Part shown: one piece after another, positions 29,453-40,489 of the stretch
How positions within the stretch are numbered: position 1 is the stretch's first letter
Layout of the letters: each line of letters begins with the position of its first letter
Assembly: GCA_905221605.1 (NCBI GenBank)
Contig: CAJNDS010002246.1
Location: 456,501 to 520,500, forward strand
Reading direction: 5' to 3'
Origin: Symbiodinium natans
Lineage: Eukaryota > Sar > Dinophyceae > Suessiales > Symbiodiniaceae
Length of the DNA stretch: 64,000 bases
Position numbers and translations under genes: made by a program
Notes under the pieces: generated by a model
Databases searched by the model: none
What the model saw: the letters and a program-made list of their open reading frames with translations, nothing else
What the model was told of the DNA's origin: nothing

Positions 29453-29737
29453 GGGAGCGGGAGCCTTTCTCGCTCGGGCACTGTGAATCCTAGCCCAGGT
29501 ACCTTGTACCCACACCAGGGAAGAGGTGCCGCACGTAAACCCTAAACCCTAAACCCTAAACCCTCAAACAAGGCTTCAATTTGGAAGTTTTCTCAGGGCA
29601 TCATCCGGGCTGAAGAACGTGGGCGGAAATCATCTTGCAGCTGGCTAAACGCGTCAAATGGGCCCTTGGCATCTTCGAGTTTCGGCTGTGGGGCTCAATC
29701 CGAATGTACGTTCTAGCACCCAGGCTGTCTGGTCTGT

Positions 29738-29912
29738 CTAGTCTCTCTCTCTCTCGCTCGCTCTCTCTCTCTCTCTCTCTGAATATATATATATATATAT
29801 GTATGTATAGATATATGTAGATGTGTATGTATGTATGTATGTATGTATGTATGTATGTATGTATGTATGTATGTATGTATGTATGTATGTGTGTGTGTGT
29901 GTGAGAGTATGT
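29738..29912. repeat. CT, TA and GTAT microsatellite cluster
   Basis: CTCTCT (29738-29780), TATATA (29784-29800), then about seventeen GTAT units (29825-29890) and a short TG run. Four microsatellite types join without spacers. Confidence 0.95.
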
Positions 29913-29999
29913 GTGTATGCGTGTATCTATGAAAAATAGGGTTTAGGGGCTTGTTCGCGGCCTCATGACAATGGCCCGCAATGTCCAACAATTCGTGAG

Positions 30000-30118
30000 C
30001 AAAGATCAACGTGCCCGCGAATTGTTACCAATGCCCACGAACTTCGACCAATGCCCGCGAAGTTTGACGACGCCCTGTGAATTTTGACTACAATGCCCGC
30101 GAACTGTGACCATTGCCC
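30000..30118. repeat. 21-base degenerate minisatellite
   Basis: About five units on the pattern CAATGCCCGCGAACTTTGAC (20-22 bases), with drift in each. Related traces reach back to 29965. Confidence 0.75.
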
Positions 30119-30461
30119 GCTGTGGCAGTAGAGATGTAGCCCTCAATCCAAGAGAATTTTTAAGCTCCAGTTCTGGGGATACAGCTCTAAACGGGAAGTT
30201 GACCAGAAGAGTTCACAAACGTTGACAGAAAGAACTTGGGGGATATGTCAACTGGCGATGGACCCTTGGCCAAAAATGTCACTATAAACCCGAAACCCGA
30301 AACCCGAAACCCGAAACCCTAAACCCTAAACCCTAAACCCTAAACCCTAAACCCTAAACTCTACCTAAACCCAAAAAACCCCGTCATCTGGGAAACCCTG
30401 CCTGCATCGAAATGAAGGTGCCTTCAAGGTGGCGGCCGATGCACTTCAGAAGCGCCTCTGC

Positions 30462-30577
30462 ACGGTTGAGGGTTTAGGGTTTAGGGTTTAGGGCCGTTTA
30501 GGGTTTAGGGTTTAGGGTTTAGGGTTTAGGGTTTAGGGTTTAGGGTTTAGGGTTTAGGGTTTAGGGTTTAGGGTTTG
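30462..30577 (+). repeat. Telomeric tract (TTTAGGG)n
   Basis: About fifteen units with one GGGCCGTTTAGGG interruption. Confidence 0.95.
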
Positions 30578-30579
30578 AA

Positions 30580-30910
30580 AGGGATCACTGGGTTTCGGGT
30601 TTAGGATTTAGGGTTGAGGGTTTAGGGTTGAGGGTCTGGGGTTTAGGCTTAGATGCAGGCTTAGGGGTCGGAGTTGTAATTAAGATCAAAACGCGCATGC
30701 ACCGTACGCGCGAAAGGTTTATTAGGGATGCAAAACCCTGAAGCAGGGAATGAGAGCAGACAGGGAAGGGTTTGGAACCTGTTGGTCTGGTTTATTCGAA
30801 GAAGGCCCAAAACACCTAACACCTAAGCGGGAATCCAAAACTTGATGAGACGTTGCTGAGCAAACGGATTTGTTGAGTGTTTCTCTGTGCTGGCGGCATG
30901 TGTCGGAAGT
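30580..30910. other. Decayed telomeric units then unique spacer
   Basis: Decayed TTGAGGG/TCTGGGG units to about 30645, then unique DNA with CGCATGCACCGTACGCGCG. No gene-like frame. Confidence 0.4.
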
Positions 30911-31020
30911 TAACCCTAAACCCTAAACCCTAAACCCTAAACCCTAAACCCTAAACCCTAGATGTGACGGCACTCCTCCAGCGGATCCTCATTCATCCGC
31001 TGCTGGTGCGGAGCTCACGA

Positions 31021-31161
31021 AACTCGTGCCTTGGGATATTCCCCCCTTGTACTAACAGTCCTTCATAGGGATTTAGAATGATTTATATTAATTAATAGGG
31101 GGTACTCGAATCCCTATTAAGGACTGTTAGTGAAAAGGGGGGACATCCCAACTCGTGCCTT
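31021..31161. mobile_element. Family-B element, complete, with 12-base target duplication
   Basis: The element proper is 31033-31149 (117 bases). Its ends GGGATATTCCCCCCTTGTAC and GGGGGGACATCCC are inverse copies, as are the inner ACTAACAGTCCTTCATAGGG and CCCTATTAAGGACTGTTAGT. It is flanked on both sides by AACTCGTGCCTT (31021-31032 and 31150-31161), an exact 12-base target-site duplication. This is the clearest transposition footprint in the window. Confidence 0.9.
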
Positions 31162-31341
31162 CAGAGCTTGAACCACGCCACGCTGTTCGATGACGCGAGC
31201 CTTTAGGGTTCAGGGTTTAGGGTTTAGGGTTTAGAGTTTAGGGTTTAGGGTTTAGGGTCTAGGGTTTAGGGTTTAGGGTTTACTGCCCAACGGTCGAAGG
31301 TTGATGCTGGAACCTGCTGCGTAGTGTGAAGCTGCCAGCTT

Positions 31342-31511
31342 GGGATGCTGCCCCTTCTACTAACAGTCCTGAATAAGGACGCGGTTTAGGGTTTAGGGTT
31401 TAGGGTTTAGGGTTTAGGGTTTAGGGTTTAGGGTTTAGGGTTTAGGGTTTAGGGTTTAGGGTTTAGGGTTTAGGGTTTAGAGATTGCTTGTAGGATAAGG
31501 GGGAACATCCC
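31342..31511. mobile_element. Family-B element split by a telomeric tract
   Basis: The left end GGGATGCTGCCCCTTCTACT with AACAGTCCTGAATAAGGAC and the right end GATAAGGGGGAACATCCC are family B. About fourteen perfect TTTAGGG units (31384-31480) replace the middle. The 12 bases just outside (AGCTGCCAGCTT and AACTGCCAGCCC) match at 9 of 12 positions, an aged copy of the duplication seen at 31021-31161. Confidence 0.85.
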
Positions 31512-32281
31512 AACTGCCAGCCCTCACAACACCACATGTGCTTAAAGCCAGTAGGAATGTGTGGACCAATGCTTAGGATTCTACGTTCCCGAAGCGCTCG
31601 TCCCACCCTAAACGCACCGGAGGTCTCAGAGGGGTCATAGATACCCTAAAATACCCTCATTCAACCATAAACCCGACATGCTGAACTACAAGGAAATTTT
31701 GGGGGAGTAGAGAACCCCCGCAAAAAAATAAGCAACAAAACAAAAAGGTCCGCAACGTTACGCAACCACCCTGCCAGACATGCGCCTATCCTACTTATTC
31801 TGCGTAGGTTTCGGAGTCTTGATCCACATCCCTAAACCCCCAAACCCTAAACCCGTAAACCCTGAGCCGTAAGCCGCAACCCGAAACTACCTAAACCCTA
31901 CACCCTGCATCCCAAGCCCTGAACCCGAAACCCGAAACCCTAAATCCGAAACCCCACACTCTAATCATGCATTTATGAAACCCAAAACCCTAAACCCTAA
32001 ACCCTGAACCGAAATCCAAAAACCAAGCTCAGAAGTCCTGCATCCGGTTCCAGCTATGCACGCCGAAGGCGAAGTCCTCGACCGGTGAGGCTTCGGAAGG
32101 CAGGGTCGAGGGTTCTTCGGGCGCTAGGACTGCCCTAAACCCTAAACCCTAAACCCTACACCCTAAACCCTACACCCTAAACCCTAAACCCTAAACTGCC
32201 GAGAGCACCGCTGTCCACTTGCATGGGAGCTCGAGGCTTCGACCGAGGCCCCCGGCCGAGCGTCGACAGAACGGTGAGGGA

Positions 32282-32341
32282 GGGTAAACCCTAAACCCTA
32301 AACCCTAAACCCTAAACCCTAAACCCTAAACCCTAAACCCT
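32282..32341 (-). repeat. Telomeric tract (CCCTAAA)n
   Basis: Eight perfect units. Confidence 0.95.
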
Positions 32342-32649
32342 GGCCACCTCAGACCTGTCTGTAGCCCTCCTTGAGCGGGGTTTGCGAGGTGAACCCTAAA
32401 CCCTAAATTAGAATAGGTTGGGTGGTTGGGGTGGGACTACATGCTAACGCAAGCGAGCAAGCTGCTTTTAGCACCAGAGCTTCTCTTCTACAGACACCCT
32501 AAACCCTAAACCCCAAACCCTGAACCCGAAACCCTAAACCCTAAACCCTCAGTCCTAAGTCCTTTTTTGCGGGTAGATAGGTTCCCACTCTCGGCAATCC
32601 CCGCAAGTCAAGATTAACCTAAGACTGGGCTCTCCTGTGATGTGGCTGG

Positions 32650-32758
32650 ATTAGGGTTTAGGGTTTAGGGTTTAGGGTTTAGGGTTTAGAGTTTAGGGTT
32701 TAGGGTTTAGGGTTTAGGGTTTAGGGTTTAGGGTTCCGGGTTTAGGGTTTCGGGTTGG
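32650..32758 (+). repeat. Telomeric tract (TTTAGGG)n
   Basis: About fourteen units with TTAGAG and TTCCGGG variants. Confidence 0.94.
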
Positions 32759-32783
32759 CAGATTGTGACTCTAGACAAGCGGC

Positions 32784-32885
32784 TGGTTCTTAGTAGGGAA
32801 TGAGGGAATGAGGTACCTTATATAATCCCTTAAACTGTATATATATATATAGGGCACTCATTGCCTCATTCCCTACTAAGAACCA
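32784..32885. mobile_element. Family-D inverted-repeat element, intact
   Basis: TGGTTCTTAGTAGGGAATGA and TCATTCCCTACTAAGAACCA are exact inverses, with GGGAATGAGG and CTCATTGCCTC continuing the stem. The centre is a short TATATA run. About 102 bases; it shows what the copy at 25840-25985 looked like before interruption. Confidence 0.9.
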
Positions 32886-33285
32886 ATGGGGACAAAAGGC
32901 AAGTGACTTTGATTCTGTTGCATCTGTGCCTGTTTTTGATGGTTCGGATTTAGGGTTTAGGGTTTAGGCGTTAGGCTTTAGGCTTTAGGGTTTAGGGTTT
33001 AGGGCTTAGGGCTTCGGGTTTAGGGTTTAGGAACTGAGGTTCAGAATTCAGGTGGACAGATATGTAGGAGCCAGAATGATCTTTGTAGGGTCTGGCGTCT
33101 AGCCCTAAACCCTAAAGGGCCCTAAACGCTAAACCCTAAACACTAAACCCTAAACCCTAAACCCAGAGTTTTGGGTGACTGCACTCTGCCACCAGGATGC
33201 AGCATGCTCGGAGATGTCGTAGCACCAGCAGTCCTTCCGGCCACTGTCAGAATACCCACGTGGGAATTTAGGGTTTAGGGTTTAG

Positions 33286-33345
33286 GGTTTAGGGTTTAGG
33301 ATTTAGGGTTTAGGATTTAGGGTTTAGGATTTAGGGTTTAGGGTT
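33286..33345 (+). repeat. 14-base dimer array TTTAGGGTTTAGGA
   Basis: TTTAGGG and TTTAGGA alternate strictly for three periods after ordinary units. It shows amplification of a two-unit block. Confidence 0.85.
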
Positions 33346-34189
33346 CAGAGTTTAGGGTTTAGTGTGTGGGGGCGGGAGGTGGGCGCCATAAGGGATGTGT
33401 GGATTCCGCACTTCGGGGTCTGCCAGTCTTTCGGATGATCAAAGAGGGTTGAAGGGTTTTAGGGTTTAGGGTTGAGCGTTTAGGGTTGAGGGTTCAGGGT
33501 TCACGGTTCAGGGTCAATCAAAGCACTCGACCCAAACCAACAGCCACTCCCTATACAGGGGACCCCCCATCCCCCCTCCACAAAACAAAGCCCTATAAAC
33601 TCTAAGCCCTAAACCCAAGAGCCCAAAGTATAGGGGACCCTAAACCCTAAACCCTAACCCCTTCGACTCAGCGCATTGGCTCCAGGCATTTGTCCAGTCC
33701 GCGCAGAAAGTGGGACCTAAGGGCTCTTGGGGTTTTGGGTTTAGGGGTTTTAGGTTTAGGGTTTAGGGGGGTTTAGGGTTTAAGGGGTTTAGGGGGTTTC
33801 GGGTTCTAATCCTCATCGCCAAGCTGTTTATGGTTGAGGGTCAAGAACCCCAAGCCCCAAAGAACGAATTCTTAAGCCCTAACATTCCAAGACCCAAGCC
33901 CAAAATCCCTCCTTTGGGTTGCGACACCGTCGAGCGTTGAGGTTGAGTATTTATTGTAAACCCTAAGCCCTAAACCCTGAACCCTAAAATCTAAACCATA
34001 AACCCTAAACCCGAACCGCCCTAAATTTAGGGTTGAGCGTTGAGGGTTGAGGGCTGAGTTAGCATGTGTAAATCGCAGTTTTTTCGCCTGCAGTACCTGA
34101 TAGACGATGCAATGCGGAGTTCCGGGTGCGGGCAAAAGCCAAAAAACCCAACCCCCAAAGCCCTAAACCCTAAACCCCAAACCCTTTCA

Positions 34190-35240
34190 AACCCTGAAGG
34201 TCCCTACGGAGAACAAGTGTGATGAAATTTCTTCCTGACCCCTAGACCCCTAAATCCCTTTTGCGTACCCAGGACAAACTTAGGACACACTGATACTACT
34301 ACTTGCTTAAGAACTGCCCCTTAAAAAACGTCCTTCCTTATAAGGGTAACCACGATGGGCCCGGTACCGGAGCACGTTCTCCTCGGGACCAGTACTGGTC
34401 CCTTGTCAATGGCTCCACCCATTGTCCATCGAAGTGAAAATGTCCATCACTGCCGGATATCTTCTGGGTCCAGGCACCCTAGAAAAGGGCGGGTACGGCC
34501 TAAGCAGGCTGGGTGGGAATTTAGGTTAGGGAAGAGGTTTAGGGTTTAGGGTTTCGGGTTTGCTGGTTTCAGTAAAGCCTTGAAGGCATCGAGCAATGCG
34601 AAGGGCGGCCATGGCCCGATCGTGGAGGGCCACCCTAACACCTTTCTCCTACCCCACGCCGTTTCAGGCGGCAAAACCACCCAAAAACTCAAGCCAACCT
34701 TCCAAAAACTCAAGCCAACCTTCCAAAAACTTCTTCCGTTCCAGGCGTCTCGTGTCAGGGAGTTCCAGGATGGGGCTGGAGGATGCCAAGCAGGGGGCAG
34801 GGGTGCCAGGAAGGGTCTGGTGTTGGGTCCCAAAAGAGGCCAAGGGTCCCAAAAAAGGGTTGCAGGGAGGAGGGACGGGGTTCAATAGACGCAGCACCGG
34901 CCCTGCCTGGGCTCCAGAACCGCGTTGGGGGGCACCCCCCGAAAATGCCAGCGACCCCGGCAGGTATGGACTTTATGAGAAGGGTCGAATAGAGCCCTGG
35001 GGCTCTGCCACCAGGCCACCAGAATGGAGGATGGAAGCAAAAGTCCACTACCGGGCCCCCCTCTTGAAATAACGGCTCCCAGCCGCCCCCGCCCCCCTCC
35101 CCCCTGACCTGCCTTGGCGCCCTGGTTTCTGCCCACTGACCCCTTGCCCCTCCTCTGGATTCTGGCCTGCCTCCTCTTTCCTGATCATCCCTGCACCCCC
35201 TCCTCTCACTTCTGAAAGCCGTCACAATGGTGGGAATTGA
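34190..35240. other. Largest GC-rich spacer, with overlapping frames
   Basis: Apart from a short telomeric run near 34540 this is about 1 kb of non-repetitive DNA. Frames at 34596-35072 (plus, 158 codons) and 34755-35225 (minus, 156 codons) overlap each other almost fully, with others in further phases. A 20-base direct repeat (CCAACCTTCCAAAAACTCAA) lies at 34690-34735. No domain, start context or codon bias points to one frame. If any coding remnant exists in the middle of the window, this is the most likely place. Confidence 0.3.
34306..34356. mobile_element. Family-F element, left half
   Basis: ACTTGCTTAAGAACTGCCCC, then TCCTTCCTTATAAGGGTAAC, as in the left half of 54389-54498. The right half is absent. 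Confidence 0.6.
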
Positions 35241-35440
35241 GAGCCCTAAACCCTAAAAGGCAGTAGTTTCAGGAGTGGCCTGTGAAAGCTCACAGCGGGT
35301 GGGGAGGCAGAAACCAGCACCAATGAAATTGTTGGACTGCGCTGAAAACAAATGCCTTCGCGTGATATGCCACCCCCCCACACACCGTGTAGGGGGGCCA
35401 TTTCCACATGGTACTTACTGCCGCTGCGCGGCGAGACGCC

Positions 35441-35519
35441 CTAAACCCTAAACCTAAACCCTAAACCCTAAACCCTAAACCCTAAACCCTAAACCCTAAA
35501 CCCTAAACCCTAAACCCTC
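35441..35519 (-). repeat. Telomeric tract (CCCTAAA)n
   Basis: Eleven units with one shortened CCTAAA. Confidence 0.95.
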
Positions 35520-35949
35520 GTCAATTTTTGGGTGGTGCTTGAGCACAATGGCAGGATAGGGATCAAGGCTGAGGCTTCTGCGCTTAGGGGTTTAGAAACC
35601 TCCGCCCCTCCCCCCCCCCCCCCCCCCCTCTCCCCTCCCAAAGTTTAGGGTTTAGGGTTTAGGGTTTAGGGTTTCGGGCTTAGGGTTTAGGACCTATATG
35701 TAGCCGGGCGACTGTGCCGCTGCCACTAACGCAATCACGGTGCTGCACGCGGACAGGTTGATCACGCCAAGTATCTCCGCGTGGGTTTGGAGTGAGTTTA
35801 ACCCTAAACCCTAAACCTTACGACTTCAGGGCTTGAGGGTTTGTGGCGAGGATTTTGGGGTCCAGGGGACTGTGAAAGAAGCCGAACCCCCAGCGCCAGG
35901 CACTGCGACGACACGGTGCTTTGAGTAGTGCTTTTGCTGCTGCTCACTA

Positions 35950-36120
35950 GGGGTTAGGGGGTTTAGGGGGTTTAGGGGGTTTAGGGGGTTTAGGGGGTTT
36001 AGGGGGTTTAGGGGGTTTAGGGGGTTTAGGGGGTTTAGGGGGTTTAGGGGGTTCAGGGGGTTCAGGGGATTCAGGGGGTTCAGGGGGTTTAGGAGGTTAA
36101 TGAGGTTTAGGAGGTTTAGG
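35950..36120 (+). repeat. 9-base TTTAGGGGG variant array
   Basis: About eighteen units of GGGGGTTTA, turning to GGGGGTTCA and then GGAGGTTTA at the right end. Because 9 is a multiple of 3, the minus strand reads as a long Asn-Pro-Leu repeat; that frame is not a gene. Confidence 0.93.
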
Positions 36121-37750
36121 AGCTGTAGGGCTTGGGTACGGGATGACAAAAAGCAATGCCAGAAGCGCCCTGTGCTCAAAGCCGTAGTGGGTTTAGGGGA
36201 CAGGGTTCAGGCTTTGTTTAGGGTTCAGGGTTTAGGGTTTAGGGTTTTGGGTGTAGCACCTGTCTCATGCCTACAAGCCATCAGCCCTCGAGGGGAGGGC
36301 TTAGGGAACCCTAAAACCTTAAAAGTCTAAAACCAAAAAAACGAAAACTCTAGGCCCGAAACCCTCAGCCGCTAAACCCTCACACTCTAAACCCTAAACC
36401 CTAAACCCTAGACCCCAAAGAGGGTGCAAAAGGGAGAGAGAAAAAAGGGAGCAACGCCCTTCGACCTCCAGTCTCCTTGGGCCCAACCATAAAGCAAACA
36501 CCCGCGGGAACCCGACTTCGGATTTAGGGTTTAGGGTTTAGGGTTTAGGGTTTAGGGTTTCGGGCTCAGGGTTTAGGGTTAAGGGACCTAATCTTGTGTC
36601 ATTAAAGTTCTAGCAACGTTTTAAGTTTTAAGGGTTCAGGCTTTAGGGCCAGGGTTCAAGGTTCAGGCATGTAAGAGTTAGGGTTTATGGCCTGGGGTTT
36701 CACAGGGTTAAGCCGTTTGGGGAGTACGGCTTAAGGGCGTAAGGGCTTGTTCAGGTTGGCATTTGAGTCATTGAGAAAACAAGTGCGTAAGGGGTTAGGG
36801 GGCGCGACCGCATAACCTAACCCTAAACCCTAAACCCTGAACCCTGAACCCTGAACCCTAAACCCTAAACCCTAAACCCTTTAGGTTTTAGACCCTATAA
36901 TCTGGATCCTCAATTCAAATTGAAAAGGCTCGAAGATGCAGGGTTCTGGGCTAAAGCGGCTTAAGTGAGTGAGGCTTTAGGGTTTAGGGTTCAGGGTTCA
37001 TAGGGTTTCGGGTTTAGGGTTTAGGGTTCAGGGTTTAGGGTTTCGTGTTTGCTAAACCCTGAACCCCCAAAAACCCCTAAGGGCCTAATTTGTTCACCTT
37101 AAGCCCCTGAACCCTGAACCTAAGGGTTGAGGTGCACGCCGTGGCGGAGGTTCCTATAATGAGGATTACGCAGTCATTTTTTTCTAAACCCTAAACCCTA
37201 AACCCTAAACCCTAGGGGGTGGGGGGGGGCAATTCCCTCATTTTAGGGAGAAGTTCGGAGGTCGTCAAGTTCAGAGTTGGTCGTTTGGGGTTTGGGGTTT
37301 GGGGTTTAGGGTTTAGGGTTTGGGGTTTAGGGTTTGGGGTTTAGGGTTTCGGGTTCAGGGCTAGGGATCTCGGGGCTTAGAGTGCGGGCTTCGGCCCGGT
37401 TCAGGGCTGAGGGTGTCCGTCGGTTTTACAAGGGTTTAGGGTTTAGGGTTTAGGGTTTAGGGTTTAGGGTTTCTATGCCTTAACCCTAAACCCTAAACAC
37501 TGTAGTGCCAGCGAGGATCAGAAGTCAAGAGCACAAGTATCTGGATCTCCGGAGCATCCGAGGAGGGATCCAATTCTGCATGCGAAGGCCACGTGGGTTT
37601 AGGGTTTAGGGTTTAGGGTTTAGGGTTTAGGGTTTAGGGTTGAGGGTTTAGGGTTTAGGGTTTGAACAACTCTGACCCTAAGGGTCACTACTTATTTAGG
37701 GTTTAGGGCTTAGGGTGTTAGGGTTTAGGATTTAGGGTTTAGGGTTTAGG

Positions 37751-37840
37751 CTCCATGTACCTATATAGTATGTACTTGGGCCCTAAAGCTACTATCTAGG
37801 AACCCCCTTTAAAGCCCAAGTATCTAATCTCGAGGCCCTT
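37751..37840. mobile_element. Family-A element joined directly to telomeric DNA
   Basis: TTTAGGCTCCATGTACCTAT shows the telomeric tract running straight into the left arm, which lacks its first bases. ACTTGGGCCCTAAAGCTACT and AGCCCAAGTATCTAATC follow. Confidence 0.75.
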
Positions 37841-38166
37841 TGGGTGCAGTACCGTCGGCTGTGAGGAATAAAGCCTTCCTACGGGATGACGGGCTGAGAG
37901 CCTAAACCCTTGCCCCAGACCTGCAGTTTTCAGGCTTTGGGGCTTGCTGTAAGTTTGTGTAATTCTGCCCTAAACCCTAAACCGTACACCCTAAACCATA
38001 GACCCCAAACCTGAAAACCCTCTTGGGTGTCCCTTCTGAAGCATCCTGATGCTCAACGACGTCCGTTCGCGTTTAACCTTCTGCCCTGGGACGGGATTCC
38101 CCGAATGACCAAGTCCGGGCCCGTGAGGAGGCTTGAACTTAAGGTTTAAGCTATAGGGATTACCCT

Positions 38167-38267
38167 AAGGGTCCATGTACCTAAATAGGGAATACTTGGG
38201 TCTTAAAGCACCTCTTATTTCGGGACTCTAGGGCCCAAGTACATAATAATAAGGTACAGGGACCCTT
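38167..38267. mobile_element. Family-A element, subtype with CACCTCTTATTT centre
   Basis: AAGGGTCCATGTACCTAAAT and AAGGTACAGGGACCCTT are the arms. The centre AAAGCACCTCTTATTTCGGG and GGGCCCAAGTACATAATAAT match 9364-9468. Confidence 0.85.
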
Positions 38268-38549
38268 AGGGTTAGAGCCCTGAGGGTTTCTGAGCCCTAA
38301 AAGCAGAAATCCAACAACTACAACAAACTCAACCCCAAAAAAAAACCAAGCCCTAAACACCGTAAAAGCCTAAAAGCCTGAACCCTAAACCCCCAAAACC
38401 CTAAACCCTAAAGCCCTAAACCCGAAACCCTAAAGCCCTAAACCCGAAAGCTCTCAAAGCCCGACGGATGAACATGCTGAGGACATGGACCCCTACCTGG
38501 TCCAGAACAACCTGCTGTTTCTGGCTCAAATAACTCCTTCGTCAATCCC

Positions 38550-38625
38550 CAAGCCCTAAACCCTAAGCCCTAAGCCCTAAGCCCTAAGCCCTAAGCCCTA
38601 AGCCCTAAACCCTAAACCTAAACCC
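38550..38625 (-). repeat. CCCTAAG variant array
   Basis: Seven consecutive CCCTAAG units between ordinary CCCTAAA units. Confidence 0.9.
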
Positions 38626-39651
38626 TAGGTTCATGAGCTCCGTGGTCCTTAGTAGGCAAGGAGACAAGATCGGTCACATTGCTCTTTAGAGTCCTGTTCA
38701 GAGGTATCATGTAGCCAACTCCTTGGTGCAGGCTTGCCTGTAGTGAGCCTAAAGCCCTAAACCCCAAACCCTAAACCCCAAACCCTAAACCCTCAACCCT
38801 AAGCCCTAAATCCTAAGCCCTAAGCCCAAAATCCTTGACCCTAGGTCCGGCAGAGGATAACTTTCGATCTTAGCTCTTCGGCCAAACGCCCCAGCACCCG
38901 AAAACCCCCCCAAAATGGAGGGTTTTGGGTTTAGGGTTTAGGGTTTAGGGTGTGGGGGGAGGGTGTAGGGTTTAGGGTTTAGGGTCTAGGGTGGTTCGTA
39001 GGGACGACTCGCAGGGCCCCTAGAGCCCGAGAGTAAACCCTAGAAGCCCTGAGCCCCAAAAAACCCTAGAGCTCAATCCTGAAAATGAAAGGGTTTAGGG
39101 TTTAGGGTTTAGGGCTTAGGGCTTAGGGTTTAGGTGCCCGCACCATCACAGAACGGTACAGGGTTTATAGTTTAGGGTTTAGGGTTTCGGGTGTAGGGAA
39201 CAGGCCTTGGAGGGTCCTGCTCATTTCGAGAACCTGGCCAGACAGGGCACCTAAAGCAACAAGCTTCTGCCTCGGGTTTAGGGTTTAGGGTTTAATTAGG
39301 GTTTTTAGGGTTTAGGGTTTAGGGTGTAGGGTTTAGGGTTTAGGGTTTAGGGTTGCATGGCACCCGACAGCTTAAAAATGGGCACCTGCACTCGATAATT
39401 AAGGCACATCCCTTCCGCGGGTGTGTAGACGCGACTGGGGGTGCACGAGCAGAAAAACCCTAAACAGGGTTTAGGGTTTTGGGTTTAGGGTTTGGGGTTT
39501 GGGGTTTAGGGTTTAGGCTTTAGGCTTTAGGGTTTAAGGTTTAGGGACTTTTCGAGCCAGCCCGACACCCAGTCACACCGAAACCTTATAAGACACCGCC
39601 ATAAACTTACGGGAAGGGCGGAACAGCAAACAAGTACATCCTGAGCAACTT

Positions 39652-39835
39652 GGGATGTTCCCTCTTATACTAACATGGGATGTTCCCCCTTACACGAACA
39701 GTGCTTAAGGGTTTAGGGTTTAGGGTTTAGGGTTTAGGGTTTAGGGTTTAGGGTTTAGGGTTTAGCGTTTAGGGTAGCACCCCATAACAAAAAAACTATT
39801 AGGACTAGGGACTCTTAGCATACGGGGGACATCCC
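39652..39835. mobile_element. Family-B element split by telomeric DNA, with doubled left end
   Basis: GGGATGTTCCCTCTTATACT and GGGATGTTCCCCCTTACACG are two consecutive left ends, 26 bases apart. About eight TTTAGGG units follow, then a short unique part and the right end ATACGGGGGACATCCC. Confidence 0.8.
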
Positions 39836-39853
39836 AAGCCAGAACCAAGTTCA

Positions 39854-39975
39854 GGTTTAGGGTTTAGGGTTTAGGGTTTAGGGTGTAGGGTTTAGGGTTT
39901 AGGGTTTAGGGTTTAGGGTTTAGGGTTTAGGGTTTAGGGTTTAGGGTTTAGGGTTTAGGGTTTAGGGTTTAGGGT
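39854..39975 (+). repeat. Telomeric tract (TTTAGGG)n
   Basis: About seventeen units with one TGTAGGG. Confidence 0.95.
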
Positions 39976-40223
39976 CTTGCGGTTTGGAATCGGAGCTTCG
40001 GCTTTAAGGCTGAAGGGGACACGTAACCCTCTCTAAACCCGAAACCCCGAAACCACCCCAACCCCCAAACCACCCCAACACCCTAGCCCCCCTAAACCCT
40101 AAACCCTAACCCCTAAACCCTAAACTCCAAATCCCGAAGCCCTAAACCCTAGGCCCTCCCTATGTGCGACCTGAGTCAGGATCACGAGGGCGACGAAGGC
40201 AAGCCACCTCTGGCGAGCCACCG

Positions 40224-40276
40224 TTTAGGGTTTAGGGTTTAGGGTTTAGGGTTTAGGGTTTAGGGTTTAGGGTTTA
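40224..40276 (+). repeat. Telomeric tract (TTTAGGG)n
   Basis: Seven perfect units, 20 bases before a family-C element. Confidence 0.95.
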
Positions 40277-40295
40277 AGGGACTTTAACAGTCCCT

Positions 40296-40414
40296 ACTTG
40301 GAGGTTCATGGTACTTATGAACCAATTACAACTGTACTTTTCAAGGGCACTGGGCTTATAAGTGGGTTCTGAGTACAGTTAAAATTGGTCAGTAAGAACC
40401 ATGAACCTCCAAGT
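40296..40414. mobile_element. Family-C inverted-repeat element, copy 2, intact
   Basis: 119 bases bounded by ACTTGGAGGTTCATGGTACT and the matching GTAAGAACCATGAACCTCCA with AGT. Inner AACCAATTACAACTGTAC and GTACAGTTAAAATTGGT also pair. The loop carries GGGCACTGGGCTTATAAGTG. It is a clean foldback MITE. Confidence 0.9.
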
Positions 40415-40489
40415 GCAGCTTCACGTTCGGGGATTTCCGGATGCTTCTACATTCGATCGGGCCCCTTTGTTTTAGACACTGTTGGGAAT

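Noticed and set aside
29290-29481. Minus-strand frame with a long poly-proline run
   Set aside because: Translation of the 54-G homopolymer; no further coding evidence.
35826-36179. 117-codon minus-strand frame rich in Asn-Pro-Leu
   Set aside because: It is the translation of the 9-base TTTAGGGGG array; the period of 9 keeps the frame open automatically.
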